Of a stretch of 64,000 nt of DNA, positions 12,236-26,493 are shown piece after piece. The translations under genes were made by a program, and so were the position numbers. Under the pieces are notes generated by a model that saw nothing but the letters and a program-made list of their open reading frames with translations, had not been told where the DNA came from and searched no databases. Position 1 is the first letter of the stretch. The number at the start of each line of letters is the position of its first letter. The stretch comes from Rhyacichthys aspro (taxonomy: Eukaryota > Chordata > Actinopteri > Gobiiformes > Rhyacichthyidae), in the NCBI GenBank assembly GCA_036850595.1, contig CM072166.1, positions 16,200,758 to 16,264,757 of the forward strand, read 5' to 3'.

Positions 12236-15200
12236 AGGTGTAATGACAATGACAACCAGGAACAGTCACAAAGTCTGACTGGAGTCTGCTCTGTTGTGTT
12301 CAATGTAAACATTCAGCTCCCCTGTAGCATTCTAATGTCTTGCGCTGAACCAGTGGCAGACGTGATGCATTTTAAACAGAAAGCTGTGTAAACATCAAGG
12401 TGCCAGTTCAAAGAATCAAGACTATGATTTGAATTACTCAGTACATGTTTTAGAATCAAATGTCTTTGCATGTATCTCAGTAGCTCAGTGTCACTATCAA
12501 TGTAATTAGAAATCTTTATTATTGAGTGCAGCTGTATTAGATATATTTGTTTTAAATTAAAAGGAATGATGTTATTTCTCACAAAGCTTTACACCCGGTT
12601 TATTCATACTCTTGGATGGCATTGTTCAGTGAAAGCAGCTCTTTAGTGTGAAAACTGTCCTTCTCCTTTTCTAATATAGAATGTTTTATCTTAAATCATA
12701 TCTGAAATCTAAGGTCACCAATACCTAAAGCGAGGTATTGAAAAACCTTAACAGTTGCACGCATGAACTATTTCCAATACTACAGATTGTACAGGCTGTC
12801 GACAGGTTCTCAATGGGAATGGGATCTGTTAAAGCAAATTTGCACTTTATCTCAAATCTGTGCTTTTTGGGCCACATTTAGCTCCATATCAGGGGTTAAA
12901 AAAAAAAAAAAGTTTAAGAGCAGCCCCATTTTTTTGAGTATAGTAAACAGAGTATAGTGAGTACATGCTTTAAATTGCACAATTTAAATACTCGAGAACA
13001 AATGCATTTTAAAGACAAGCCAATTTTGAACTGTCTTCAATTGTAAATTAACCTTTGTGTAATTTCAGTGTTTTCTATCTATTTTGTAAAAGGAAGACTG
13101 TTGAAATGCTGTTTGTAATGTAGTCATACAAATAATTAACCATCAAACCATCATCAGCCTTTTTTTTTTTTTTTTTTTCACACACAAGCGGTGCATTGTG
13201 GGAAGGGAAAGGCCATGAAGGATACATACATGCATAGATCTTGTATCCTGATCTTTCACTGTTTCACTGTGTGACACTTTCTAAATACTACAGGCAGCCA
13301 TTAATAAATAGTTTGTGTCTATTTCAATGTTTTTGCTTCCTGAAAGTTTCAACATAAGAATATTTCATGTTTTAATATACAGCATACCACAAGTATTGTT
13401 TGTTGAAGACCTTTTAAAGTGAATTTGTCTAAATAAAAATAACTTCAACATCACATCATCTTTCTGTAGTTTTTTAAAAGAAGAAGAGAAAGAAGAAGAG
13501 AAAGAAAGAAATCTCTCTCTCTTTTTTGCTGTTGTCTTTTTGTCTTACGGGACTGTCAGAAAATCACATATGAAGTTAGTGTGTCTGTGTATTTACTAAA
13601 GTTATAAATATATGAGACAGAGAGAGAGAGAGAGGCAGCAGGGTAAATCTATGATACTATCTTTTCAATCCTTACGCTATTTTGATTGAAAGTGAATGGA
13701 ATCGAGGAGTCGACTCCGCTGATTCCAAAATTACAAGTTAACTCCATAAATCCTGGAATCGAACACCCCAAGCATGCCTGTGTACTTTTAAAGGGGTTAT
13801 GTGCAGCTTTTAAAGAACAAATAATGCTTTTATTTGACCATACTGTGACCAGAAGAATGAAATCTTAAGTATCCTGCAGGGTTGTCTCTATGAGCTTGTA
13901 GGCTCATTTCATTGAGGAGTATTCGGGTCAGATTTTCCTTGAAATTAAGGCGGATGTGACATTGTGCGCGTTCTCGTCTCCTTGGTCTTAGATTGCTCTG
14001 CACGGCACCAACAGACAAGTGAACCAATATCACTAACGTTATAATAGTCATTCTGTATTCAGTCTGTAGGCCTGTGAGTGAGTGTTAGGGCCCATCTTGA
14101 AGCCAAACATCATCAAAGTATCTAATCAGAACATTAAGGATCCTGTCCAGGTTTGCATTTGTTGACTCATTTACATTTAAAGAGAAAGTCTTTCCTTGCT
14201 GCTTTGTTGACAGTTCCGCTTTATACAGCAATGCCATGTGTGCAGAGGTAGTGAAGCTGTGAATTAGACTGACAATCTGGGAAGTGCGCTCTGAGCTTTA
14301 GCTACAGATGATAGAGAAAGTGTATATTTGTGCTTTGCCTGTTTACTCGGAGAAACAAAGCTAAAAAGAAAAACAAAAACAGGGAGAAGGAAGCAAACGT
14401 GGAAAAACAGTGGAAAATGATTCACTTAATGTTTATCAAAGCGGTTTTGCATTTGTAGGGCTTTAATGTAAGCTCTAAACTCAGGTTTGATGGAATGTAT
14501 TTGTATTCTGTGTTGGCAAGTTGATCCTGTTGAACTTTTTCAATAAAAGAAAAGCAGGAAAAGGTACCTTTGCTGATGTTGGTTAAACAATTGGTTTCAA
14601 ATCTATTTAAAACGTAATGTCTTCTGTGCCATGGCTGACTGCTGCATATGCGACCACAAGAGTTGAACTAATATACATGAGCTGCTTCTACAATTCATGG
14701 TGAAGCAAAGCCTTTAGACTTAGATCTATCACTCACTCGCTGCGTTCAAGTCTAGGACTGGAGTGTTCTATTTCTGTGACCAACATGTTGCTTCCTGTTC
14801 CTGTTTCTAACAAAATGGAGACTGAAATTTACCAACAATATCTTGAAAAATGTACAATTTATGCTATTTCCAGTGGATTTGGATTTTGGATTGGGTTATA
14901 TGTTAAATGCGAACTCTATGACAATGATGGCAATAAAATAAATATATGACCAGGGATATTTAAATGCATCTTTAAGGCAAGTCAAAGTTGAATTTTAACA
15001 TGTAAAGAAATGTAAAGCTCTGGACTAACTTCAGCTTATCAGTTGAGGACTGGTCCTGGACTGATATGGTACAGGTCAGGTGACTTATTTATAAAACTTT
15101 GCGTGGAATCCTGACTAAATGTTTACATACCACAGCAACGTAAGTTTATATACGTACAAAAATGTTCCGATTTATAAAAACCTTTGTTTGCACACCAGCA

Positions 15201-18200
15201 CGCAACGTCCCTTGACTCTATTAATAATCTTTCAGAGGAATTGCACCAGACAAGAGCCATGTTAAGTAATATTGCACACAATTAAAGATGAGAGAAAATG
15301 AACCTTGACCTACGTCTCTCTCACTGAATTTGTATTATCCCATACAGCTGTAGAGGGGACCGTGTATGTGATGTTTTTCCAGGATGTGTGGAAGGCCTGA
15401 AAACTACAATGAACTCTATTTAATTATTTAAGAGTGAACGCAATGAAACAGACACTCAGTCACAGACATTTCACATCACCATTAGCCCTTTGTATGTTAG
15501 TTCAGCACACATTCGATACGTAATGTAGACAGTATGATGAATTCTGGGCTCAGACGGCAGAATCTATAACACCGAGATGAGAAGGGAGCGGCTGATTTGT
15601 TCGGAGCAGCTGTGCAGAAAACAAGAAAGGCAGGCAGGCAGGCTCCTCCAGCTGATAACAGACCTTGATCAGTCATGCACTTCCTCGGCGGCGTCTCCCT
15701 CTCCGAAATATCAGATAAGATGTAATCAATACAGGCGCATAGATCAAATGGGTGATGTAATAATGAATATTAATGTGCAGAGAAACAACAAGACAAAGAC
15801 GTGTTTGGGTTTTATTTGAAATTGTTCTTTGAAAGCAGAGTGACGAGAGAAAACACTTGTGGAGGGTTCTTCTTAGAAGAAAGCACCTCTTTAAGTTTTA
15901 ATGGTAATAGTATGAGCGGTGTGACAAGAGGCAGACTGTGGCAGATTTCCACTTGTTTTTCAAATATGAGCCGTGTTTCTATCAAAGTACAATCACAGTC
16001 CTACTTTGGCAGTTTGAAGCGATAGTTTGGGTGTTTTTTTGAAGTGCAGCTGAGAATAACGGTTGTGCAATTAATCAAAACAAGATCAAAACACTCAACG
16101 TAGCCAAATCTTAAAAATAAAGTGTTCCAGCAGCATTTGTTTTCAACTGGAGTTGTTTGTTTAAAGCAACAAGAACAGGGAGAAATGCTGCTGAGGCTGT
16201 TCATTATCATAGACGTTAGGACAGTGTGCTTTTGTTTACAGCAAAGACAGAAGCTGAAAAAAACAGTTCAATTTTAGGATTCTGTGCAATGTTATGGGAG
16301 ACAAGTGATGTTATGAAGCAAACAAAACAACAGAGAGATCAGAGATTTTCCATAAAACTTACTTTTGACTTGACTTAGACATGGGAGAGAGTTTAGGCTC
16401 ATGCAGCAAGTCTAACCCAAGACTACACTGTGTTTTCTGCAGCCCACTGAAGTCAAGCTTTCATTTTATAATTCCATGACAAACCCCTACAGGGAACAGC
16501 CCACAACCAACAACGAAGTAAAATAAAGTTAAGAAATTCTGGTGGAATTCTAAGTGGAAACTTATAATATGGCGTCAAGAGCCTGAAGCTGATAGTGGAA
16601 TTAAAGCTGAGTGTGTGTGAGCTATTGGCTGCTTCAGGAAAATCTGGAAAATACAAACCTGACGAGAAAAGAGTGATGCAACGTGGCCATTTGCGGAAAT
16701 AAGCAGGACTGGAGTTCATCAGTGTTTGTGTGACTCTTAAATGGGAATAAAGTTAAACTAAAAAATAGGAATGTAACTCTTTATTTTAATATTTTGATGT
16801 TTTGTTTTTTTTATTTTAAAGGAAATAAATTGTTTTCCAGGGTCCTAAATTGTAACGAATCATAATAGTATCATGTTTTGTGATATGGCAAAGCATTGTA
16901 TCGTCAGTCCACTGAATTGATATATTATTTCGTGACAAAACATTCTATATACAACCCTACTTGCTACTTGCTGTTGTTTGTTGGAAAAGATGCATCTCCA
17001 AAATAGAAAACAGTGTTCATGATGTCAGAAGTGGGGTGACTTATTACTGACTGACTCACTGAGCATGATGTACTTTGAGTATTTCTAATTGTTAAGCAGG
17101 AGATATACTTGCTGTTAAACCACGGGTACATACATGTCTTTGTCGTGACCCCCACAACACAACCGTGAGCCGATCCGAGGTGTGAAAAGGCATATTGCAC
17201 CTTACGTGTTAATTTTTCATGCGCCGCACCTCTGATTCATCAAACCTAATAATAGTATGTTACAAGAATATGCAAGGTGACGTCATGCGCTCACATACAG
17301 CACCGAGCAGAAATGCTGTAAAGTACAAAAGCTTAAAAAACGTGTATTATTTTCATCAATTTGGTAAATGCAAAATGACCGAACCCCAAATACAGCCAAT
17401 ATCTTAGAATGTTCAGTTCATTTTCAGTGTAAAGCGAAGCAAGGAGTCCTGAAAGTGACACGGAGCTGCGCGCTCAGGCTCAGCTGAAGAAAGAATAGTA
17501 AATAAGAGCGCGATATATTAAACAAAAAATAACAAAAAACATTTGTGGCTAGATTTTGAGTGCATATTTTTAATTCCCATTGAACTGTCTCTCTTAATGC
17601 AATCTCAATTAGCTCTTCCAAGGCCGAATGCAGTAGTTTGGACATTTTTACATTGATTTTGTTGAAAAAAATGTAAAGCTAAACTGTTCTTGCATCTTTT
17701 TTGCTCTATTGTATAATAGGTTGTTCTTTTGTTGTCAGTAATACGGGTTATGTCAGTATTTTGGTTTTTAGTAATCAGCAAATAAATCACCTCGTACTTA
17801 CACAATTAGATGGATATTTTTCTGGCCCTTGGTGTTGTTTGCTTGGCATTTTTGGGGAAAACTAATTGGGGTTCTTTGCAGAGTCATTTAGAAACAATGT
17901 GGAAGTAGATCTAGAAGAATTGATATTGTTTTGAAGGTTAAAGGTGGTCACGCCATTTCATTTAGATTTATCAAACTGATCCCATAAAATAACAGTTTTA
18001 TTTTTGAAAGCCTTCTTCCTCTGCATATCTTCACAGCTGTCTAAAACTTTTGCTCAGTACTGTTAACATAATCAAACAGCAAAGTATATCTCCAGCCTTA
18101 CGGAATTCAAATTACGACAAGCTTACTCTGGCTTTTTAGCACTCAGAAGTAATGACAGGGAATGCTGTAAAACATGATAAAAGGGCGAAGATCAAGAAAG

Positions 18201-18870
18201 AGTGCAGTTTTCGTCGAACCATGTGTGCTGTATCTATACACGACTGAGAATTGACAAGACATGGTTATGAATAATAATATGATACTGATCTTTTCACTGA
18301 ACTTTTACTGACTTGGATTTAGTCAAAGATTTTGAATTGGTATAAAAATCCAATTTAAAGCTCTGATTTACAGTGATCCTGAAGGGCATGTAGCAAAAAC
18401 AAATCAGGAAACAGAAAAAGGAAATTGCAAAAGTGTGACTTTCAGACACATTAACATTATATCATTTTGCAAAATGCATAAGTCCTATGTTAATTTTGCA
18501 ATGACTGGAATAAATGGTGATGCGTTCATTTCAAGGTAAAAATGTTGCTGCTTTAATATGCAATAGCAGTAACAGAAAGCTCTCTACAAAACCCAAACTA
18601 TCACTTAAGGCCTCTATAAGAGAAAACACAGCTGCAAGGATAAAAGGTGAAAGCTGTAGTAAATTGGATAAAAACACAGATGATGATGATGATAAGAAAA
18701 GCCCTCTGCAAAAAAAAAAAAAAAGAGGGTCCACTTCAGATCTCTGCCTCTGGTCCAATCAGGAGGAAGCACATCGATATCTCGAGTCTGTCCGAGTGGT
18801 CCTCTGACTGCTGTGTGTGTGCTGTGTGTCTGCAGGGCCGGCTGGAGCAGGTGCATCACCCGTGGGTACG
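12236..18870. other. Intergenic region past the ogfod3 stop; no gene seen
   Basis: Holds only simple repeats (poly(T) 13160-13179, GA-rich 13478-13525, GA repeat 13617-13634, poly(A) 18710-18724) and some degenerate repeat-like sequence, such as 16780-16960. The part next to 18871 should be the ogfod3 3' UTR. No reading frame resembles a known family. Confidence 0.55.
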
Positions 18871-19007
18871 TCACGGCAGCGAGGGGTCGGAGATGGAGTG
18901 GGCCGGGTCGCAGGTGAAGGACACCGTGATGGCGTAACGGGTGCCCCACGTGACCTTCTCCACGCGGTGCAGGTTTTCCGAGCCCGAAGAGAAGAATGAC
19001 ACCCGTC
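18871..19007 (-). CDS. ogfod3: ogfod3 exon 9 (distal His, 2OG-binding Arg, stop)
   Basis: Codes residues 272-316 and the TGA stop. It reads GRVSFFSSGSENLHRVEKV, then TRYAIT, giving distal iron ligand His285 and 2-oxoglutarate-binding Arg295. The exon lies 12.9 kb from exon 8, yet the phase and the family match are exact. A possible ATTAAA poly(A) signal (minus strand) lies at 18552-18557, and an AATAAA at 17997-18002. Confidence 0.95.
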
Positions 19008-22000
19008 CTGCAAACAGACACAAGACACGGACAAAAAGAAAAAGCTGTGACAAGTGGACGCGATTCTTATTTCGATGCACTTTCATGGCTTTGTTTTGGG
19101 GACTACACTCAACGTGATCTGCTGACTGGACTTCGAAAATGTAATGTAGTGTAAAAGTCATTTGCCTACTGCTATTGCTATAAATCCCAAAGAAAGTATC
19201 ATGTTGATACTACAAAGTGGGTTACCTATCTCAGCGCTATGAAGTGAGCTGCGAAACAGTGCAAATCTGTACTAAAGTAAAAGAACTCCTATAATATAAC
19301 TTGAGTAAAAGAGACGTAAGAAGTATGAAGCCACTGCATTTACATAACTATAAATTCGAATGATTGCCTTATCATTATTAGTGTTATTATTGGATTGGCA
19401 TGTAAATGTCTTCAATTGGAATGGCAGTGATTTGAATTTTTCTTTTTACACCAGGATAATGTGATTCATAACCACCCATCTGAATCATGTATACATTTTA
19501 TGCCAATCTTTTCTTCGAAACACCAAAATTCTGAATTCTAATTTTGGTTTTCATAAGTGACACAATGATAACATGATAATTTAAGCATTCAAGCAGTTAA
19601 CAAGTCAGGTTTAATGTTAGCTTCTTGTCTTTTTTTAACATACGTTGAGTGCTATTAAATACCAAGGCCACATCAACGTAGCGGAGCGCTGAGGACTAAT
19701 CGAGGCATAAGCATAACCCGACCCAGTTCTACATCTCACTCAAGTAGAAAGTACTACTGCTATGGTTTGTTGAAAGTACCCAGTCTCTGTCGAATTCTCA
19801 GGACCTTCAGGCAGTGAGACTACAGTGGTACCAGTCTTACCACTGATCTCATGGTTACTTGTAGGAGTTTAACATATTTTTAAATTTCAATTGTCCAGAA
19901 ATGACAGGACAGGAGATTTTTGTTGTTGTTTTAGTGTGGACCAAACACATAAGAAGATGGAAGAGGAATGTGAGGTTTAGGCCAAAGACTGTATATTAAC
20001 ATAGGAACTGTATTTATTTTCAAAACTGAAGATAATTCAGATAGTCAGATAGTATCCACATTATTTTTAAATGAACTACTAATAGAATTCTAATGTTGGC
20101 ATTCAATGGCCTAAATTACTCCAGACTGAAATGACTGAGGCAGATAGTGAGGAAAGTTGACAATCCAAAGTAGAAAATAACACACATATTGACTGTGATC
20201 TGATATTTGTCCAAAATTTTCTCAATATTTACAGAAGTGTCACAATATTTTTTTTGTCTATGGGCTGGGCGATAAATAGAATTTTTTATTTTTCTCATTT
20301 CAAAAGACACTAGATCCATTAACCAGAGAAAGCAGTCGTATCACTCTTTGATGCACTGGTTTAGCAAAGTGGCAGGAAATTGATAAAGAGGTGTTACATC
20401 TTACAGTTCACACTGTTTTGTTTTTTTTGGGTTTATGCAAATGAGCCATGTGCCCCAGAGCAAAATGTGGCTTATAATTTATATTACAGCTGGTTTATGG
20501 AGTCAGAGAGGGCTCATAATCTGCTTAATTTTTATGTGAAGGTAAAAATGCACACTGTTGATGCTGTTGTTTTCGTGTGAGCGTTCTGCAGAAAAATAAA
20601 TATTTTAATATAAATGTGTATTCGACTTATCTTTCTATGTCTGTAGAAACAGGTAAAAAAATCAAAATTGTCTGAGAAATGAAAAAAAAAAAACAAAACA
20701 AAAAACAATCAAGATTTTATTGTTTAGCCATATCGCTCAGCCCTTGGGTGCGGTATAAAATTGAGGAGTGCTTTTTTACCTTCAGTGGACTGATATAAGG
20801 TAAACCTGTGCAGATAGCTTCATATGTATGTATGTATGTATAAGTGTGATTCTTATACAATCTGTGTTACCTCATTTGTACCAATGTTTATACAGCCTGT
20901 AAGTATCCCATAGAGCTTTTTATCTCAGACATTTTCTAACCTTTGGTCTGTACAGATTTTTAATTGGTTATATCTCATTATGTGAATATCAATAAAAGAT
21001 GGATTCATCTAATTTATGGACTTTGCCTGTGTGCGTGAAGGAGTTTGGGTATAAGGGGAGATCAGACCTAGACTCCAGCGTTTATAGCGAAAACCTGCAG
21101 AAGGACTATAAGATAAAAGAGAATAAATGCATAGAAGAGGGTCAACTTGAAGGCAATGCAGCGTTTAATGGCCCTCAAAAGGAGCGCACTTAAAAGTTCT
21201 CATATTAGCCTTAGCTCGAGATAAGTGCACAATGAATAATCCGTTGAAGTTGTTAATGTAAACTCTCTTGTTATTACTGTGAAGGACTTGGCACACGCAG
21301 CAGAGTGAGCAGCACAGATTACTGGCCAAACAAAAGAGGGATAATCGCTCATTAGAAAATTAGATTAGAAAACTTTGCGAGAACACAGAGAACTGTATTG
21401 TCCACGTTTCTCTCAAGTGAGCACCAATGATACTAGTAGAGAGAATAAACGGTCAAATACTTACTTTCTACCACTTTCTTTAACAAAAATTCCATGTCCT
21501 GCCAATTCTTGCATTTGTCTGTGTTAGTATTCTTTGGGGAAAAGTCCATAGCTTGGCCATAGCTTGGCTTCTGTGTGATGCACCGTGTATTTATTTATGT
21601 ATGCAATATTTACTGTAATCCTTTTAAGACTTTATATGACTACAAAGAAGAAATTGCCGGTATGTGTCTGAACATTTTTGAAACCTGGATAATTGTTTGT
21701 GAGCACACTTTTTTGCTTTTGGGCGTACACACTTGTTTAGTTGAGATCATACGCACATATTCATAAATCAGCACCCTGGTCTAAAATAAAAGACATCCAA
21801 CCTAAACTGTTTTATTTTAACTATACTTGCTATTGTTTTGTGTTCGCATTAAGCAGAAAAGGAAATATTTTTACATCTGAAATGTTTTTAGGTTAAAAGC
21901 AGTTCATTACTACAACTATTCTTTTTGCAACATTTCATTCAGTCAATTTACTTACATATAGGTCTGATAAAATGTTACTATGAGCAACTCTGCAGACTAT

Positions 22001-25000
22001 CAAACAGAGGCAAGCTTCAAAGACCTTCGCCTCTTCCTCAATTAGCTCGCATATTCAAAAGGCAAAGGCTAAGACTGCATCTCCACCCAATACTCCCTGC
22101 AACTGAAAGAGCAAACTTAAAAGTAAGTTTGGGCGAGAGGAGCTGCCAGAAAGAGTCCACATCAACTGAAAAACAACGCATGAGCCAGGTGTAGGCTTTA
22201 TTGAGAACAGATGAGTGTTTAACTCAGCCAAAAACATAAAAAACTTTGTCAGGCAAATGAATTGCACTGGCGTTTTATATCTCACATTCTTGCACTTTGA
22301 TCGGACTGCCATTTAGTTTGTTCTATTAACTACAAAAGCAGGCACTGGCTGAAAACATTCTTATGTGTTTACCTGAATATATCCCTATTATTTTTTCACA
22401 GTGGGGAGAATGTGAAACTCTTCATTTTAGCCTCAGAGGTTATTAGAATTTGTGTTTATTTCAATACTTTGTCAGTTAAAATAGCAGGACATAAGAATAC
22501 ATCACTGTGTTTTAAGTGTCTAAGTGTCAATTGCATACCCTTTACCCCAGTCTTTTTTATTTTCTGTTTTTTTGTTGTTGTTTTTTCATGAAATGCACTG
22601 TACATCTTTATTTACTAAGTTTACATGTCAAACTCAAGGCCCAGCAAATGCTTAAAGTTTACGCAAAGCCTGCCCTTTGCAGTGTTTTATATGGCCCTAC
22701 AATACATTTGGAAAGTTATATTTTTGGCACTAGGTTTTAATGAATTTGATTTTTGCTACAAATTCAACTAAAACCTGTTGAAGTCCAACTAAAACATGTT
22801 GAAATCTGACTCAAACCTGTTCAAATCCAATTAAAACATGTTCAGATCTGACAAAAACCTGTTCAAGTCCAATTAAAACCTGTTTAGATCTGACTAAAAC
22901 CTGTTCAAGTCCAATTAAAACCTAATCAAATCTAAATAACCTTGTTTAAATCTTGTTTAAAACTAAAACCTGTTGAAATCCAACTACAAGGAGTTTCCAT
23001 AATCAGATGAAATTAAAGTTAAAAGATAACTTGTATAAGACTAAAATGAAGATGAAATCTCATATTCAAAATTTAAAAAAAAGCTTCCAAATGTCTCCAT
23101 CTTCGTCCCCTGAAAGGATTCTTATTAACTCAGGTGGCCCCTCACCACTTTGAGTTTGACACCACTGCTTTCAAGTCCTGTAAATGACAAATATCCACCT
23201 AAATAACATTTGGGGCATCATTTACTTTAAATAATGTGCATGAGTTTAACAAAAAGAAGTGTTGCAATTAAATATAATTAGGGCATCATTCACATTTAAT
23301 CTCATGCATGAATTCAACAAAAAACGACCCTAGAAAAAGTGCGATAATGAAGCAATATATTAGCAAGAATATAAATGAGTGCAAAATAAATTAAGTCCAA
23401 ATTAATTACTGAAAAACTCGGGCAGTCTGTTTTAGTGCACTCATTTAATGAATATTACAAAGTTCATAAATTGAATATGAATTGCAGTAGAGGAAGAAAG
23501 GTAAACATGTCTACATGATTGGGAGGAAGGCTCTTTTCTTAGTCACAATATTCTCAGCAGCTAAAAAAAAAGATTTGATTTTCCTTTCACAATTTGAGAG
23601 GGTTTTCATCCTGTAAGATAGGGAGCTCTCCAAAGTATACCAGTAAGTCATTCCTCACCACTTCATTGTTAACATCATCATCTTGAGAATTTTTGTCCTC
23701 CTCACTATTGCTGAGCTCATATGAATGTGAGTCCAGCAAAAACACTGGCCTCCCCTCTGTATCTGGAGGTTTCTGTTGCTATGTTGAGTTGTTTTCTCAT
23801 TCTCCCTCCTTTTTACTTTACCTGCACTATCCTCTGGGGGCAAACCTTGCTTGTGGAACCTTGGGTCAAGAGCAGCCACAATAATACATACGTTCTATCC
23901 ATCGTCTGCCTCCCACCTGGATCCCCCTGTGCTGCAGTAGCCTGAAAAGACTTAACAGGATTAGTCTCAAATGATGGGCTTTGTATGGACTTGAGGGGGC
24001 CCTTCTCCAGCAGAGGTAGAGCAGAGACAGTCACGTAAGACTCTCCACTGAAGAAAACGGTAGCACTCAAAGGGCTTTAGGTCTTGCTCTAGTTCAAGCA
24101 GACTCCACTGGTCACTTTTGAGATCCATGAAAAGCCTCCCTCTTTGTGTAACTTCTGGATTCAAAAGAGTTGCAGTGATAGGCCACCTCTGTTCAAGCAG
24201 GCGACTAATCATACACAACGATTCCATCTTACAGACACTTCTTGTATGAGCTTATGCTGAGGAGTGCCTGTTTGTTGCTGCTTGACTTTATATTTACTGA
24301 TGCTCAGTTCACTGTTTCACTCCAATAAACCTCTTGCAGCCAAGGGTTTTACTGATTTGCTAATCCTTTAGCACATGGTTGGCTACCAGCTGTATGGCCA
24401 GCACACCTTAGTGATGTAACTGCATGCTTTTCTTCCAAAATTCTTAAAGCAGCAACAACATTTGCAGCACTGTCATGAACAACAACCATTACACCAAACT
24501 TTTCCACTGCTTCTTCTACCCAAGCAGTGATGTTTTGTATTTATCACATGCTTTGCTTTGTTTCATCAATGATTCACATTAGCCTTTTTTGTCACAAAGA
24601 TGGAATAGTAAGCTAAGTGGTAAATTGTGTTCTAAAAGCTTATTTCGCACAGTTTTACGCACCACGCATGATTACGCACCTCATCAGGAAGGTTTGGGAC
24701 TGAGATGAGCTGAGCGCCACTGAAATCTTGGTGCGCGAAATGCGAGAGGAGTCACATAAAGTCTGCGGTTACACTACAGATGAGGGCTAACATTATGTTC
24801 ACAGGACTCAGGAGACTAGTACACTGATCCCTATTTATGTATCTGCAATCATCCACCCTCAGTTAGCTGTAGAATATTCATGGCCCCAGACCTACACCAC
24901 CTCAACCAGAAGCCATTAAGAAAAGTAAAATGAGTAAACTGTATCATGAGGGAAATACAACAGCCCTTCTTCTCAGAGCTACATCGCACAAATACAAGCA

Positions 25001-26447
25001 ACACACGTAAGACATCTGGAACACTGTGTATACTTATATGTTAAAGGGATTCTCCATTCATAGAAATAGAATAGATATTGCTATAAGTTCAGACTTAGAG
25101 AGGTCAAAGTCAGACACACAAACATTTTTTTAGGTAGAGACGGGTTTAGCTTTGACTGGATGTTATCTTTGGGACTCACAGTCTTATAATGTAATCAATC
25201 CATTTTCATAATCATCTCTTGGGCCAGAAATTATTGGCTGCAGGCCAGAATTGTCCCGTGGGACGTGGTTGCCGACCCCTGTTGTGTAGCCATAGTGCAA
25301 ACATAATTTAATAAGTAGTGCAAATGCAAGTCAGCTATAGAATCACTATCTTCTGTGTAATGGACACTAGCAAAAAACAACACTCAAGCTAAAACTCACA
25401 GCAGTAAGAGTCTTTGGATAATTTTGAATATTGTTTTTGAACATATCGTCTTCACCAAGTGCCGCCAGTTTGGTTTAAAAAAACAGTGGTCCTATTGGTT
25501 GTGCATAAACGCGAAAAGTGAATAAAAGAGAAACATTTTAATAATTAAAAATGGGGAACAGAATATTAGTTCAAAAGTGGAAATAAACTTCAAAATTCAG
25601 GAAATACCTTTCTTTATGGAAATAATACTGTATTTTTTATTTTTTTATTTTTTTTGCCTCCAACCACAAAACAAAGTCTAGACCTGATAGTTGACATAAT
25701 CTGTTTGAAATTCTAAAGAAATAAACAAGCTACTTATCTTTTATTGGATTTACAAATAATGGAGGAAATGAGAAAAGTTTTAAGTGGATAATAGTGCATA
25801 AAGCTTAATCTTGCTACTTGGCCCGGCATTCACTGTGTGTAAATTCTTAAGGAGGGTTTTATATGTTTTAACACCTCATTCATTTGTGTCGAGGCTCAGT
25901 CAATTAGTGTCTGACTTGGAACTTCAGAGAACGACACAGGAAATCTTTTAGGCTTTTAAATACCTAAGACTACAATTAGATGGAGCCTGGAACTGCAAAA
26001 ACAAATAGTTGATTCTATTTGCCCTTGAACAAGCTATCTACAGATATTAGCTTCAAACTGCCATAAAGACGTGTAACTGTCATTGCTTTGTCTATAGTTG
26101 AAGGTGCATTGTGTTAAATGTTGTACCACACTCTTGTTTCTTTTTGAGAAAACATTTTAAAAACAAGTTTAGCATTTTTGAAATAAGAACACCTAAAGAC
26201 CTATTATCACTGGGTTTGTTTATAGTGTGTCCCAGCAGGGCTTCCGTAGCTTCTTGCATGCTCTGAAAGAGAAATGCCATGATCCAAAGAATCAAGAAAT
26301 GATTGGCAGGTCTGAGCTGCTTGTGCCAAAAGTGAAACCACAGAGTAGTTATCTGGTCATTACAGATTATTTTAATGGACAATTTTACTCTAGACACACA
26401 GAATATCTATTACTGAGATGGCACCCAAATGCACTTTAAACAGAATG

Positions 26448-26493
<46 letters not shown>

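Noticed and set aside
16453..16719. 88-codon open frame on the minus strand
   Set aside because: No match to a family I know and no exon signals at its ends.
1..18870. UTS2R or another human neighbour of OGFOD3
   Set aside because: A single-exon receptor would give a long open frame with seven hydrophobic helices; none is present on either strand.
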